Below, in pieces: positions 1 through 6,545 of a stretch of 8,779 bases of DNA. The notes beneath the pieces were generated by a model that was given only the letters and a program-made list of their open reading frames with translations, did not search any database and was not told the DNA's origin. The position numbers and the translations under genes are program-made. The number at the start of each line of letters is the position of its first letter. The stretch's first letter is position 1. Source of the DNA: CAYMND01 sp964465065 (GTDB lineage Bacteria > Acidobacteriota > Aminicenantia > UBA2199); the NCBI GenBank assembly GCA_964465065.1, contig CAYXHZ010000094.1, positions 1 through 8,779 of the forward strand, given 5' to 3'.

Positions 1-55
1 GGAAGAGCTGATCCACCATACCGGCCTGGATTATTACTACGACCTGGAGGACTGA
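1..55 (+). CDS. 3' end of an unidentified protein (partial)
   Basis: Reading from base 2, the first 17 codons are open and end in EELIHHTGLDYYYDLED followed by TGA at 53-55. The stop overlaps the ATG of the next gene by one base (TGATG), a classic translational-coupling junction, so the fragment is probably the preceding cistron of the same operon. The fragment is too short to identify. In many genomes the upstream partner of a CDP-alcohol phosphatidyltransferase of the next gene's type is a sugar- or inositol-phosphate nucleotidyltransferase, but nothing in these residues proves that. Confidence 0.6.
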   Translation, partial: EELIHHTGLDYYYDLED

Positions 56-753
56 TGGCGCAAGCGCTGCAACAAGAAGCGGACTCCCAGTTCGCCTACG
101 AAAAGGGTCTGAAAAAAACTGTGCCGGGACTGATGTCCCGGCTCAAATATGTCGATCTGTGGCTGAATCGCCCTGTGGCCGGATTGCTGGTCAGGCTGGT
201 GTACAACAGCTCGATCACCCCCAACAACCTGACCCTGATTTCCCTCTTTTTCGGACTCGGCGCGGCGATTGTGTTCGGTCTGGGTATGGATTGGTCTTTC
301 ATCGTCGGCGCCCTGCTGCTGCAGACCTCGTCGGTGATCGACGGCGCCGATGGCATGCTGGCCAGGAGCAAGGGCATGGGCAGCCGCTACGGGGCCTTTC
401 TGGACCTGTTCTGCGACCGGTTCATCGATTTTTTCAACATCTGCGGTCTGTCCATCGGCGCCTTCCACGCCGGCTTCCAGTCGACGGTGATGCTGCTCGG
501 TCTTCTGGCCGCAGGGCTATATTGCCTGCAGATCAGCCAGTTCTACCTGCTGCGTTCCTATCTGCAGACACCGGGAAGCGGGGATACCGGCGAAGCCAGG
601 GCCGTGGCGGTCTGGGTCATCGTCATCTGCTCGTTCATCGGCTGTGTGAACCTGCTTCTCTACGCCATTCTGTTGACGACTCTGTTCATGAATCTGGGGA
701 CAGCGATTCGGTTTGTCCGGGCGCGGCACCATGATTCTGGGGGCGGGGCTTGA
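55..753 (+). CDS. CDP-alcohol phosphatidyltransferase family membrane protein
   Basis: A 232-residue integral membrane enzyme. The family signature DG-x2-AR-x8-G-x3-D-x3-D is complete: D99 G100, A103 R104, G113, D117 and D121. These aspartates bind the divalent metal and the CDP-alcohol, and the family joins an alcohol to the phosphatidyl or phospho group with release of CMP. The N-terminal part (about 1-58) is an amphipathic lead-in ending in ITPNNLT, a stretch typical just before the first helix. Hydrophobic segments follow near 59-78, 80-96, 123-140, 143-166 and 183-215. The ATG overlaps the upstream stop, with GGAGG at 46-50 only 4 nt before it. The N-terminal style resembles the transferase half of inositol-phosphate (DIPP synthase) and archaetidyl-type enzymes more than PgsA or PssA, but the substrate cannot be read from sequence. 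The last 68 bp overlap the convergent flippase-like gene. Confidence 0.88.
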   Translation: MAQALQQEADSQFAYEKGLKKTVPGLMSRLKYVDLWLNRPVAGLLVRLVYNSSITPNNLTLISLFFGLGAAIVFGLGMDWSFIVGALLLQTSSVIDGADGMLARSKGMGSRYGAFLDLFCDRFIDFFNICGLSIGAFHAGFQSTVMLLGLLAAGLYCLQISQFYLLRSYLQTPGSGDTGEARAVAVWVIVICSFIGCVNLLLYAILLTTLFMNLGTAIRFVRARHHDSGGGA

Positions 754-1720
754 TCAGTGCCGTCAGGCCGAACACGGTCATCAGCAAGGCCAGGATACGG
801 CGCATGAGCACCAGGGAGAAGGCGGCGCTGGCCGGACGGTGAAACAGCGAGAAGACGCCGATGTAGGTGGCCTCGTAGACGCCGAGCGAACCGGGGATCA
901 GCGCCAGCAGAAAGGTGATGTTGCTGGTCAGTGTGACCAGTGAACTTTCCAGCAGGCTGACATTGGGGAGATTGAGGAAAATCATGTTCAGATGAACCTC
1001 GGCCACCCACAGCGCCAGCAGCAGCGAATAGAGAAAAACGACCAGCAGAAAACGGCGGCGGTGCCCGTTGTAGAATCCGGAAATCAGACTGTCGGTTTCG
1101 GCGATCTTGGCCTGGTATTTGTCGATGAAAGCCGGCCGGATGTGCAGTTTGCCGGCCAGGGCGATCAGGTCGGTCAGCAGTCCTTTTTTCTGACGCAGCA
1201 GCAGGACCAGGGCCAAAACGAAAAAGAAGGCGGTCGGCAGCAGCAGCGTCAACTGGATCAGGCGGGGCAGCCGCAGGCGCTGCAGCACGATGAGCAGGGC
1301 CAGCAGGGTGAATCCGGTCGCCGTGAACATTTCGATGCTCTTGTCGATTATGATGCTGGACAGGCTGTTCTTTTTCCCGGCCGGGGCGATCATCATCATG
1401 CGGGTGGCTTCGCTGCCGATCTGTGAGGTCGGGGTCAGCTGGCTGACGGCGTGGCCGGCCATACGGGCGGAGAAAAAGGTGAAGAAGCTGAATTGCCGGC
1501 TGTTGGTGCGAAAGACCACGAACCAGCACAGGGTGCGCAGCAGCCAGTAGGCCAGACGCAACAGGAACAGGATGATGAACTGGCCGACCGTGATCTGACG
1601 CAGGCTGGATACGATCTGGTCCAGGCCGATGCGGTAGACCAGGTAGACCATCAGCGCGACTCCGGACAGAGTCAGCAGTCTCAGGACCCATTTCTTTCTG
1701 GTCTTGGCCTGCCCGTTCAT
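686..1720 (-). CDS. Flippase-like membrane protein (lysylphosphatidylglycerol synthase TM-domain family)
   Basis: A 344-residue polytopic membrane protein. The two hallmarks of the LPG_synthase_TM (UPF0104/AglD-like) family are present: the TPTSQIGSEATR stretch at 96-107 and the PGSLGVYEA loop at 276-284. About seven to eight hydrophobic segments are visible, among them 12-29, 46-70, 131-147, 156-175, 223-245, 262-276 and 301-323. In MprF this domain flips lipid; stand-alone members are presumed lipid or lipid-linked-sugar translocases, and the substrate here is unknown. No aminoacyl-transferase domain follows, so this is not a full MprF. The ATG is separated by one base from the TGA of the DUF3943 gene and has only a weak ribosome binding site, so it is probably translated by coupling. 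Its 3' end overlaps the convergent phosphatidyltransferase by 68 bp. Confidence 0.85.
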   Translation of the reverse strand: MNGQAKTRKKWVLRLLTLSGVALMVYLVYRIGLDQIVSSLRQITVGQFIILFLLRLAYWLLRTLCWFVVFRTNSRQFSFFTFFSARMAGHAVSQLTPTSQIGSEATRMMMIAPAGKKNSLSSIIIDKSIEMFTATGFTLLALLIVLQRLRLPRLIQLTLLLPTAFFFVLALVLLLRQKKGLLTDLIALAGKLHIRPAFIDKYQAKIAETDSLISGFYNGHRRRFLLVVFLYSLLLALWVAEVHLNMIFLNLPNVSLLESSLVTLTSNITFLLALIPGSLGVYEATYIGVFSLFHRPASAAFSLVLMRRILALLMTVFGLTALIKPRPQNHGAAPGQTESLSPDS

Positions 1721-1721
1721 A

Positions 1722-3188
1722 TCAGATCCGTACCGCCAGGCCGGCCGAAACCAGGGTCATGGATTCCTCGGTCCGTGTTCCATCCAGACGTCCCCGGCGA
1801 CTGCGGCCTTCCAGCTGGATCTGCAAGGCCAGCGGCCAGGAGCGGGGGGACCAGGACAGGGCCGCTTTATAGCTGAGCAAACCGTCGCGGCAACCCGGAT
1901 TGCGCAGCGACGGGTCCTGATCGAAACGGTCCAGGGCGTTGACCGACCAGGCCTGAGTGAAAGCGAGCGAGGCGTTCAGGGTAAACCCGTTCAGACGGGC
2001 CGTGTTTTCCCAGAAGGCGCTCAGGCCCAGGCCGTAGTAGTAACCGTAGGCGAAAACGGTGCTGGTCAGCGGGTGCAGGTCGTGCAGCCGGCTGTATTCG
2101 TTGAGAGCCAGCGAGTTGCACAGGGAAAAGTCGCCAAACAGGGAAAAGCTGCTGAGCACCGACAACTTGCCGGTGCTGAGATGGTGGTGCAGCTGCGGTC
2201 CGAGCATGTGCAGAACCGCCATTTTATCCTGGTAGTTGCGGGGGATGTCCAGCATCTCCTCCGGGGAATGATGAATCTGGTACTGGTCCGAGTCGTAGTC
2301 GGCCAGGGCCTTGCGTTTGTAGAAGGTGAAGGCGCTGGCCCAGTTGAAGGTCAGCCGGGGCGGACGGTCCGTGGCATAGGGGCGCAAGGCATGCGGAACC
2401 ATGATGAAGAAGCCGATTTCGGAAACGCTGTCGTCTGCATAGCGGGCGTTGATGTCGAAACGGCCGAAGGGATCGGCATGGTTCTGGTCCTGGATTTTCA
2501 ACGACAGGGCGATCTCCTGCGTCGGTCGGGAGCCAAAGTCGTTGGAACGGTGCTCGCTGCCGCTGCGCAGGGCCAGATCGCTCTGTAAGACCCAGTTTTT
2601 GCCCTGGTCTTCAATGCCCAGACGTTTGCTGGGGTTGATGAACAGCAGCGGGTTGAGCAGGTAGGCGGCCGGTTTGAAGCGGTTCTGCAGGGCCCGGCTG
2701 AACCGGTACCAGATTTCGCCGCTGATGTAGCCGCCAACCGGGGTGAAGACCATGTCGTTTAGGGAGATGACCTCCCGCCATTCGACCAGGTACTCCCAGT
2801 AGGCGGAAGTGGCCAGGGTGAACAGGAAGGAATTTTTCTGGCTCAGGCCGTTGGTGCGGGCAAAGTTGTAGTAGATGCAGCCTGCCCCGGCGTGGGTCCA
2901 GTTGATGGAAAAGGCGTTGGAATCGAATTTCCAGGCTTGCAGGGTGAACCAGCGTTTGCTCTGGTCGTGCCAGTTGAAATGGTACTGCCAGTCTTCGACA
3001 AACTGGGAGTATTTGAGCCAGTAACGGGTCTGGGAATAGCCCATAAAGGCCAGAAACTGCAGGCCCGGACGAAGCCAACTCTGCTTTTTGACGGAAGGGG
3101 CGGGTTCGGTCTGACTGAGCAGCGGTGCGGCGAACAGGCACAACAACACGGCGGTTGTGGCATAAGAACGAAAAAATCTGCGCTTCAT
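1722..3188 (-). CDS. DUF3943-type outer membrane protein
   Basis: A 488-residue exported protein. Residues 1-26 (MKRRFFRSYA, then a hydrophobic stretch ending near LLSQ) are a clear signal peptide. Residues about 58-165 carry the conserved core I associate with DUF3943: FNWHDQSKRWFTLQAWKFDS, then SNAFSINW, IYYNFARTNG and a WEYLVEWREV stretch. The remainder alternates short polar and hydrophobic/aromatic strands, as in an outer-membrane beta-barrel. The function of the family is unknown. I chose ATG 3186-3188 because it begins exactly at the signal peptide; a TTG six codons upstream (3206) also opens the frame but adds non-signal residues. No Shine-Dalgarno sequence precedes either start. It lies 55 bp downstream of the LytTR gene and is coupled to the flippase-like gene, so the three probably share a transcript. 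Confidence 0.78.
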   Translation of the reverse strand: MKRRFFRSYATTAVLLCLFAAPLLSQTEPAPSVKKQSWLRPGLQFLAFMGYSQTRYWLKYSQFVEDWQYHFNWHDQSKRWFTLQAWKFDSNAFSINWTHAGAGCIYYNFARTNGLSQKNSFLFTLATSAYWEYLVEWREVISLNDMVFTPVGGYISGEIWYRFSRALQNRFKPAAYLLNPLLFINPSKRLGIEDQGKNWVLQSDLALRSGSEHRSNDFGSRPTQEIALSLKIQDQNHADPFGRFDINARYADDSVSEIGFFIMVPHALRPYATDRPPRLTFNWASAFTFYKRKALADYDSDQYQIHHSPEEMLDIPRNYQDKMAVLHMLGPQLHHHLSTGKLSVLSSFSLFGDFSLCNSLALNEYSRLHDLHPLTSTVFAYGYYYGLGLSAFWENTARLNGFTLNASLAFTQAWSVNALDRFDQDPSLRNPGCRDGLLSYKAALSWSPRSWPLALQIQLEGRSRRGRLDGTRTEESMTLVSAGLAVRI

Positions 3189-3194
3189 CGCGCT

Positions 3195-3200
3195 ATTATG
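3195..3200 (-). promoter_or_regulatory. Possible -10 element (CATAAT) directly before the DUF3943 gene
   Basis: On the minus strand CATAAT (5 of 6 to TATAAT) ends 6 nt before the ATG at 3188, so transcription from it would start at or next to the start codon. No convincing -35 hexamer lies 16-18 bp upstream (CAGCTT at 17). The absence of a Shine-Dalgarno sequence makes a leaderless start conceivable, but read-through from the LytTR gene is equally possible. Confidence 0.2.
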
Positions 3201-3243
3201 CCACAAAACGACTGAAAAAGCTGCGTTTTTCTGCGGCCGACGC

Positions 3244-3588
3244 TTAACCGGACATACTCTCCAGCAGGGCGTTGAGCGTGGGCCGATAGGATTGGCTCCA
3301 GTAGCAGACCTGGTTGCCGGTCAGGGTGACCTCCAGGCTGGTGGCCCGGCGGTTGCGGATTTCACGGATACAGTGGCTGTTGACGATGGTTGAACGGCTG
3401 ATGCGGATGAACGGGGGATTCTTCAGGCGTTTGGCGACGTTGCGCAGGGATTCCCGGATCAGGTGGGTCTGCTGTCCGCAGTGGATGCGGATGTAATTGC
3501 CTTCCGCCGTTATGTAGTCGATTTTGTGCCAATCCAGCACCAGCAGCCGTCTGGCGGTTTTGACGATGAAATAGTTCTCTTGTTCCAT
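3244..3588 (-). CDS. Stand-alone LytTR DNA-binding domain regulator
   Basis: A 114-residue protein consisting almost entirely of one LytTR domain (about residues 5-110). Visible family features are IDYITAEGNYIRIHC at 23-37, the ESLRNVAKRL helix at 46-55, and FIRISRSTIVNSHCI at 60-74, which matches the typical F-x-R-x-HRS-x-IVN signature with H replaced by S. LytTR domains bind 9-bp direct repeats using a beta fold. There is no receiver or membrane domain, so it cannot be a conventional two-component response regulator; it may be controlled by abundance, by a partner protein or by autoregulation. The ATG has a strong AGGAGG site 8 nt upstream. It is the first gene of a probable operon with the DUF3943 protein and the flippase-like protein. 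Confidence 0.9.
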   Translation of the reverse strand: MEQENYFIVKTARRLLVLDWHKIDYITAEGNYIRIHCGQQTHLIRESLRNVAKRLKNPPFIRISRSTIVNSHCIREIRNRRATSLEVTLTGNQVCYWSQSYRPTLNALLESMSG

Positions 3589-3590
3589 TG

Positions 3591-3621
3591 ACAGTTCCTC
3601 CTGGCTTTCGTGACAGCTCAG
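3591..3621 (+). promoter_or_regulatory. Candidate LytTR direct-repeat operator
   Basis: ACAGTTCCT (3591-3599) and ACAGCTCAG (3613-3621) each match 8 of 9 positions of the published LytTR-type consensus [TA][AC][CA]GTTN[AG][TG]. They are 13 bp apart (22 bp start to start), the spacing expected of a LytTR pair on one face of the helix. The pair lies between the candidate -10 and the ATG of the LytTR gene, consistent with autoregulation. The consensus is loose and chance matches occur, so this is an inference from sequence and position. Confidence 0.4.
3597..3602 (-). promoter_or_regulatory. Strong ribosome binding site of the LytTR gene
   Basis: AGGAGG on the minus strand, 8 nt before the ATG, fixes the start. 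It overlaps the first of the two candidate LytTR sites. Confidence 0.8.
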
Positions 3622-3649
3622 TTATAGAATGCCTTTTTGGGTGCGGAAA
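3621..3649 (-). promoter_or_regulatory. Weak candidate promoter of the LytTR operon
   Basis: On the minus strand TATAAC (3621-3626) is 5 of 6 to the -10 consensus; the hexamer 17 bp upstream, TTTCCG (3644-3649), is a poor -35. A promoter with a weak -35 and repeats just upstream would fit activator dependence. It would give a leader of about 25-30 nt carrying the AGGAGG. Confidence 0.28.
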
Positions 3650-3810
3650 GCGGAAGAATTTCCCGATTTCAGGGAAGGGAATTTGTTCCCGTGCGGCATT
3701 TTCGTCACGGGGCCGACCGGGTCCGTATCCGGCGCAATCTGATCTGGGGCTTTGAAACTCCGCTGCTGGTTGATCAGACAGTGTCGGGAGTCGAACTGGA
3801 CTGGTATTAA
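3628..3810 (+). pseudogene. Possible 3' remnant of an unidentified gene
   Basis: An open plus-strand frame of 60 codons plus TAA, preceded by TAG at 3625-3627 and lacking any ATG. A GTG at 3691 could start a 39-residue peptide, with a GGGAAGGGA stretch upstream. The translation contains a protein-like run (RVRIRRNLIWGFETPLLVD, then VELDWY at the end) rather than low-complexity shadow sequence, and no competing gene covers the opposite strand. It could be the C-terminus of a decayed gene, a small protein, or chance. I do not recognise it. Confidence 0.2.
3660..3690. repeat. Cluster of GGGAA/TTCCC inverted repeats
   Basis: Four 5-bp half sites occur in 31 bp: TTCCC (3660-3664), GGGAA (3672-3676), GGGAA (3677-3681) and TTCCC (3686-3690). 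They form two abutting inverted pairs with spacers of 7 and 4 bp. The cluster sits just upstream of the candidate -35 of the LytTR operon, where an activator would bind. No known regulator is assigned. Confidence 0.4.
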
Positions 3811-3849
3811 CGGGGCAGATTGTTCATTGGAAAAGAATCTTCGGCCCGA

Positions 3850-4440
3850 TCAGTCTTGAGGAGAAAAAAAGCCGGATTCAACACCGATGAAAAGCATTGT
3901 GAAGTTTACCGGATCTTTTTCTTTTGACGAAAGATCCTGATGGAAGCACAATCCGGCATTTAAAAAATGACTGTTGTTTTTCGCCAAAGCCAAGCGACCG
4001 CCGATCCCGGCCCGAAGCAGAAATTTTCCGCCTTTGTTGAATATGCCAGGCCCGGCCATGAGATAGACCTGAGCCGATCTGGACCTGTTGATCTGCCATT
4101 GAATGTTTAAGGAAGCCAAACGTAAGGGTGCGCTTTTCTGGCTGTCGATTTTTATCACGCTTCCACTCGTTCCTCTGTTGCCTTTCCAGAGTTCTTTTTC
4201 CATGATCAAATTACCTTCCAAGCTGACGGATATTCGGTCGCTCAAACATTGGCGCAGGTACAGGCCGCCGCCCCAGTTCAAATCGTACTTGTAGCTCGTG
4301 GCGCCGTTGTAATGCCAATTTTCATAACTGCCGGCATCGGCGTAATTTCCGCACAGTCCCAAAAAAAGGTTTTTCTGAGTGTAGCCGGGAGCTGTGAAGA
4401 GGAACAGGAAAGCCATTCCGCTGATAATCACTCGATTCAC
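3850..4440 (-). CDS. Small outer-membrane beta-barrel protein
   Basis: A 196-residue exported protein of unknown specific function. Residues 1-22 (MNRVIISGMA, then FLFLFTAPGYTQ) are a signal peptide. The mature part of about 174 residues alternates aromatic/hydrophobic strands with glycine and polar turns, for example GGGLYLRQ at 57-64, ISVSLEGNLIM at 70-80, RLASLNIQWQI at 107-117, AQVYLMAGPGI at 123-133 and MLFIGVESGFF at 182-192. This resembles the porin-like/OmpW-OmpX-sized eight-strand barrels grouped as outer membrane beta-barrel proteins. The start is GTG 4438-4440: AGGAGG lies 6 nt before it and the signal peptide begins there. A longer frame back to 4536 is open but runs through the promoter. 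Base composition is lower in GC than the flanking genes. It is transcribed alone from its own promoter. Confidence 0.72.
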   Translation of the reverse strand: MNRVIISGMAFLFLFTAPGYTQKNLFLGLCGNYADAGSYENWHYNGATSYKYDLNWGGGLYLRQCLSDRISVSLEGNLIMEKELWKGNRGTSGSVIKIDSQKSAPLRLASLNIQWQINRSRSAQVYLMAGPGIFNKGGKFLLRAGIGGRLALAKNNSHFLNAGLCFHQDLSSKEKDPVNFTMLFIGVESGFFSPQD

Positions 4441-4446
4441 TACCTT

Positions 4447-4452
4447 CCTCCT
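4447..4452 (-). promoter_or_regulatory. Ribosome binding site of the small barrel gene
   Basis: AGGAGG on the minus strand, 6 nt before GTG 4440. It decides the start against the longer open frame. Confidence 0.75.
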
Positions 4453-4507
4453 GTGTCGCCAACGATGATCCGCAGGCGTGGCGAATTCGGTCTGGACCCC
4501 GCAGCGA

Positions 4508-4536
4508 ATTATATCTGTGATACATGTAAATAACAA
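4508..4536 (-). promoter_or_regulatory. Sigma-70-type promoter of the small barrel gene
   Basis: On the minus strand TTGTTA (4531-4536; 4 of 6 to TTGACA), a 17-bp spacer, and a perfect TATAAT (4508-4513). Transcription would start near 4501, giving a leader of roughly 60 nt. The surrounding 4440-4575 interval has no other gene. Confidence 0.65.
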
Positions 4537-4574
4537 CGGTGAATGCAGGCTTTTAAAGACAGTATGTTTTTTTT

Positions 4575-6509
4575 CTACTTGCCGTTGTTGACCGGGTAGC
4601 GGTACAGGGAAATGGAGTAGGGCGGCAGCGTCAGGGTTCCGCTTTCAGCGGCGGACGGCTTTTCTTCCACGATCTTCAGGCGCGGTTCTTTTCCCGGCTC
4701 GTTGAAGGCCAGCGGATCGCTGTGCCGGATCTGCCAGCGACGGTCAGGGTCGGCCACTGCGGCTCCCCGAAAATCGATCTCGAGGCGCTGGGCCGCAGCC
4801 AGAGGGTTGACGACGGCCAGGGTCAGGTGCTTTTGGTCATCGGTCAGGGCGGCGACCAGGTCGCAGGATCCCGTATCTCCGGTCACGGCAACGGGGACGG
4901 TGCCGAAATGGCGGCGGTACAGAACCAGGGGCAGCCCGGTGGCGTCGAAAGCGGCGGTGGTCGCCGTGGTCTTTATGCAGCCGATCACGTTGACTGTCTG
5001 GGCATAGTTGGCCATGAAGTAGATGTCGCTGTTGCGGAAATATTCGTGCAGGCCGCGGGCCACGCCCAAGGCGTCCCGGTGGTGGTAGCGCACGCCCAGT
5101 TCGCCGTAGAGGTAATCGCCGTACCAGTAATTCCATTCGTCCATGGCGATGCGGATGTCGCGTTCGCCTAGGCCGGGAATTTCCCGGCGGTAGGCGCGGT
5201 GCGCCTCGGCCACCCGGCGGATGTCGGCGGCCAGCTGTCCGATGTGTTCGGGCGTGTCGGTCTTGTCCTGACGGTAGATGTGCTCGCTGATCAGATCCAT
5301 ATGCTCGGAACCCTGTTCCAGCATGGTCCGGCTCCATTCGCCGACGGCGCCGACACCGACCAGGGCGATGCTCCTGTCGACACGGCGCATGCCGTCGACC
5401 ACCTGCTTGTGCTTTTTCAGATATTCCGGCAGCGGCATGTGCCCCAATTGCCAATCGCCGTACATTTCGTTGCCCACCGCCCAGTACCGGACGGAGAACG
5501 GTTCGCGCCGGCCGTTGGCGGCACGCAGACTGCCCATGGCCGTGGCGGCGGCTCCGTTGCAGTACTCCACCTCGTCGGCAGGATCGGCGGCGTCGCCCAG
5601 ACCGGTGTTGACGGCGATGAACGGCTCGGCGCCGATCCGGGCCATCAGGTCCATGTACTCGTGGATGCCGACGTCGTTGGGCTCCACGCCCTTCCAGGCC
5701 GGGTTCTTGCGCGGCGGCCGGCGATCGCGTTCGCCGATTCCGTCCCGCCAGTTGTAGCCGCTTACGAAATTTCCGCCCGGCCAGCGGTAAATGGGCGCGT
5801 CGAGTTCCCGGAGCAGGGCGATGACCTCCGGGCGCCAGCCGTCCAGGTTGTCGGCCGGCATCAGCGATACCGTGCCGATCCGGAAAGAACCCTGGCCGCG
5901 GGCGACAATCTTCAGGGTGACATCGCTTGCGGATTGCGGGACGGTGAATTCGAAGCGGTAGCTCCGGTAATCCGGAGCGACGGCGGTCAGCTGCCGTTCC
6001 AGGATGGTGGCCTCGTCGAGGCGCAGGCGGATATGAATGGTCAGCTCGTTGTCGGAGCCGAGCACGATACGGCCGGTGTATTTACGGCCGGCCAGGACGG
6101 ACAGTCCCTCCTGGGCGATGCCGGCGAAGCTGCCGTCGGCGGGCAGCAGCACCCGGACGGCCTGCTGACCGACATACGGATTGATGCGCTCCATGATCAC
6201 GCAACCGCGTTTACCGATGGTCTTCCAGGGCGAGGCGCACAGGTAGCGGTACGGTCCGGCACCCCAGTAGTTGTCGCTGTCGACCGCCCAGGGGGCGTAG
6301 TCGTCGCTGACCGGGTAGAAGAATTTGCGGTCCTCCAGCATTTCCGCCCACAGGCCGCCGTAGATGCAGCGACCCAGGTGTTCGATGAATTGGCCGTAGA
6401 TGTACTTGGATATGGGGGGACGGGTTTGGTCGACCTCGATGTGCACCGGACGGGCAGTTAACGTTAACGCAAGATATAAAAACAAACCGCAACCCAGCCA
6501 TGGTTTCAT
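4575..6509 (-). CDS. Exported alpha-L-arabinofuranosidase, GH51 family
   Basis: A 644-residue enzyme that removes terminal alpha-L-arabinofuranosyl units from arabinans, arabinoxylans and their oligosaccharides. Residues 1-20 form a signal peptide (hydrophobic run to LTLTAR), so it acts in the periplasm or outside; bacterial GH51 enzymes of the intracellular type are shorter (about 500 residues) and lack this. The N-terminus has the family's YGQFIEHLGRCIYGGLWAEM stretch (38-57), followed by a carbohydrate-binding-like beta insert (about 70-215) and the TIM barrel with YRWPGGNFVSGYNW at 241-254. The catalytic acid/base is E348 in WAVGNEMYGDW and the nucleophile is E458 in IAMDEWNYWYGD; both are intact. 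A C-terminal beta domain closes the protein. The ATG follows GGAGG at 4 nt. It lies 66 bp downstream of the GH13 gene. Confidence 0.92.
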   Translation of the reverse strand: MKPWLGCGLFLYLALTLTARPVHIEVDQTRPPISKYIYGQFIEHLGRCIYGGLWAEMLEDRKFFYPVSDDYAPWAVDSDNYWGAGPYRYLCASPWKTIGKRGCVIMERINPYVGQQAVRVLLPADGSFAGIAQEGLSVLAGRKYTGRIVLGSDNELTIHIRLRLDEATILERQLTAVAPDYRSYRFEFTVPQSASDVTLKIVARGQGSFRIGTVSLMPADNLDGWRPEVIALLRELDAPIYRWPGGNFVSGYNWRDGIGERDRRPPRKNPAWKGVEPNDVGIHEYMDLMARIGAEPFIAVNTGLGDAADPADEVEYCNGAAATAMGSLRAANGRREPFSVRYWAVGNEMYGDWQLGHMPLPEYLKKHKQVVDGMRRVDRSIALVGVGAVGEWSRTMLEQGSEHMDLISEHIYRQDKTDTPEHIGQLAADIRRVAEAHRAYRREIPGLGERDIRIAMDEWNYWYGDYLYGELGVRYHHRDALGVARGLHEYFRNSDIYFMANYAQTVNVIGCIKTTATTAAFDATGLPLVLYRRHFGTVPVAVTGDTGSCDLVAALTDDQKHLTLAVVNPLAAAQRLEIDFRGAAVADPDRRWQIRHSDPLAFNEPGKEPRLKIVEEKPSAAESGTLTLPPYSISLYRYPVNNGK

Positions 6510-6545
6510 GTTCCCTCCGCAGCGCTTTCTGCCGTTTCTCCGGCT

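Larger units (their letters stand above)
3589..3849. other. Gene-poor spacer between the LytTR gene and the small barrel gene
   Basis: Holds the LytTR gene's leader, its candidate promoter and sites, and the GGGAA/TTCCC cluster. A plus-strand frame without ATG is open from 3628 to the TAA at 3808-3810 and ends in SGVELDWY. From 3811 to 3849 I see nothing recognisable; no convincing terminator hairpin follows the stop of the barrel gene on the minus strand. Confidence 0.6.

Noticed and set aside
660..1691. A 343-codon minus-strand open frame in another register over the flippase-like gene.
   Set aside because: It is extremely rich in Pro, Arg, Ala and His and lacks any family motif, whereas the overlapping frame has the PGSLGVYEA signature and membrane segments.
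3189..3206. TTG start six codons upstream of the DUF3943 ATG.
   Set aside because: It has no ribosome binding site and adds residues in front of a complete signal peptide.
3811..3849. Possible terminator after the small barrel gene (TCGGGCCGA followed by TTCTTTT).
   Set aside because: The self-complementary core leaves no loop of workable size, so no stable hairpin forms.
4441..4536. Extension of the small barrel protein by 32 residues to 4536.
   Set aside because: The extension would contain the TATAAT promoter and the AGGAGG site, and would bury the signal peptide.
5199..6461. A 420-codon open frame on the plus strand opposite the GH51 gene.
   Set aside because: Its sequence is the antisense of a gene with intact catalytic motifs, is rich in Gly, Ala, Val and Asp without domain structure, and has no ribosome binding site of note. 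It is a high-GC shadow frame.
6457..6468. GTTAACGTTAAC, a perfect 12-bp palindrome near the GH51 start, resembling LacI-type operators with a central CG.
   Set aside because: It lies inside the signal-peptide coding sequence and is explained by the repeated Leu-Thr codons; no second copy or promoter overlap supports regulation.
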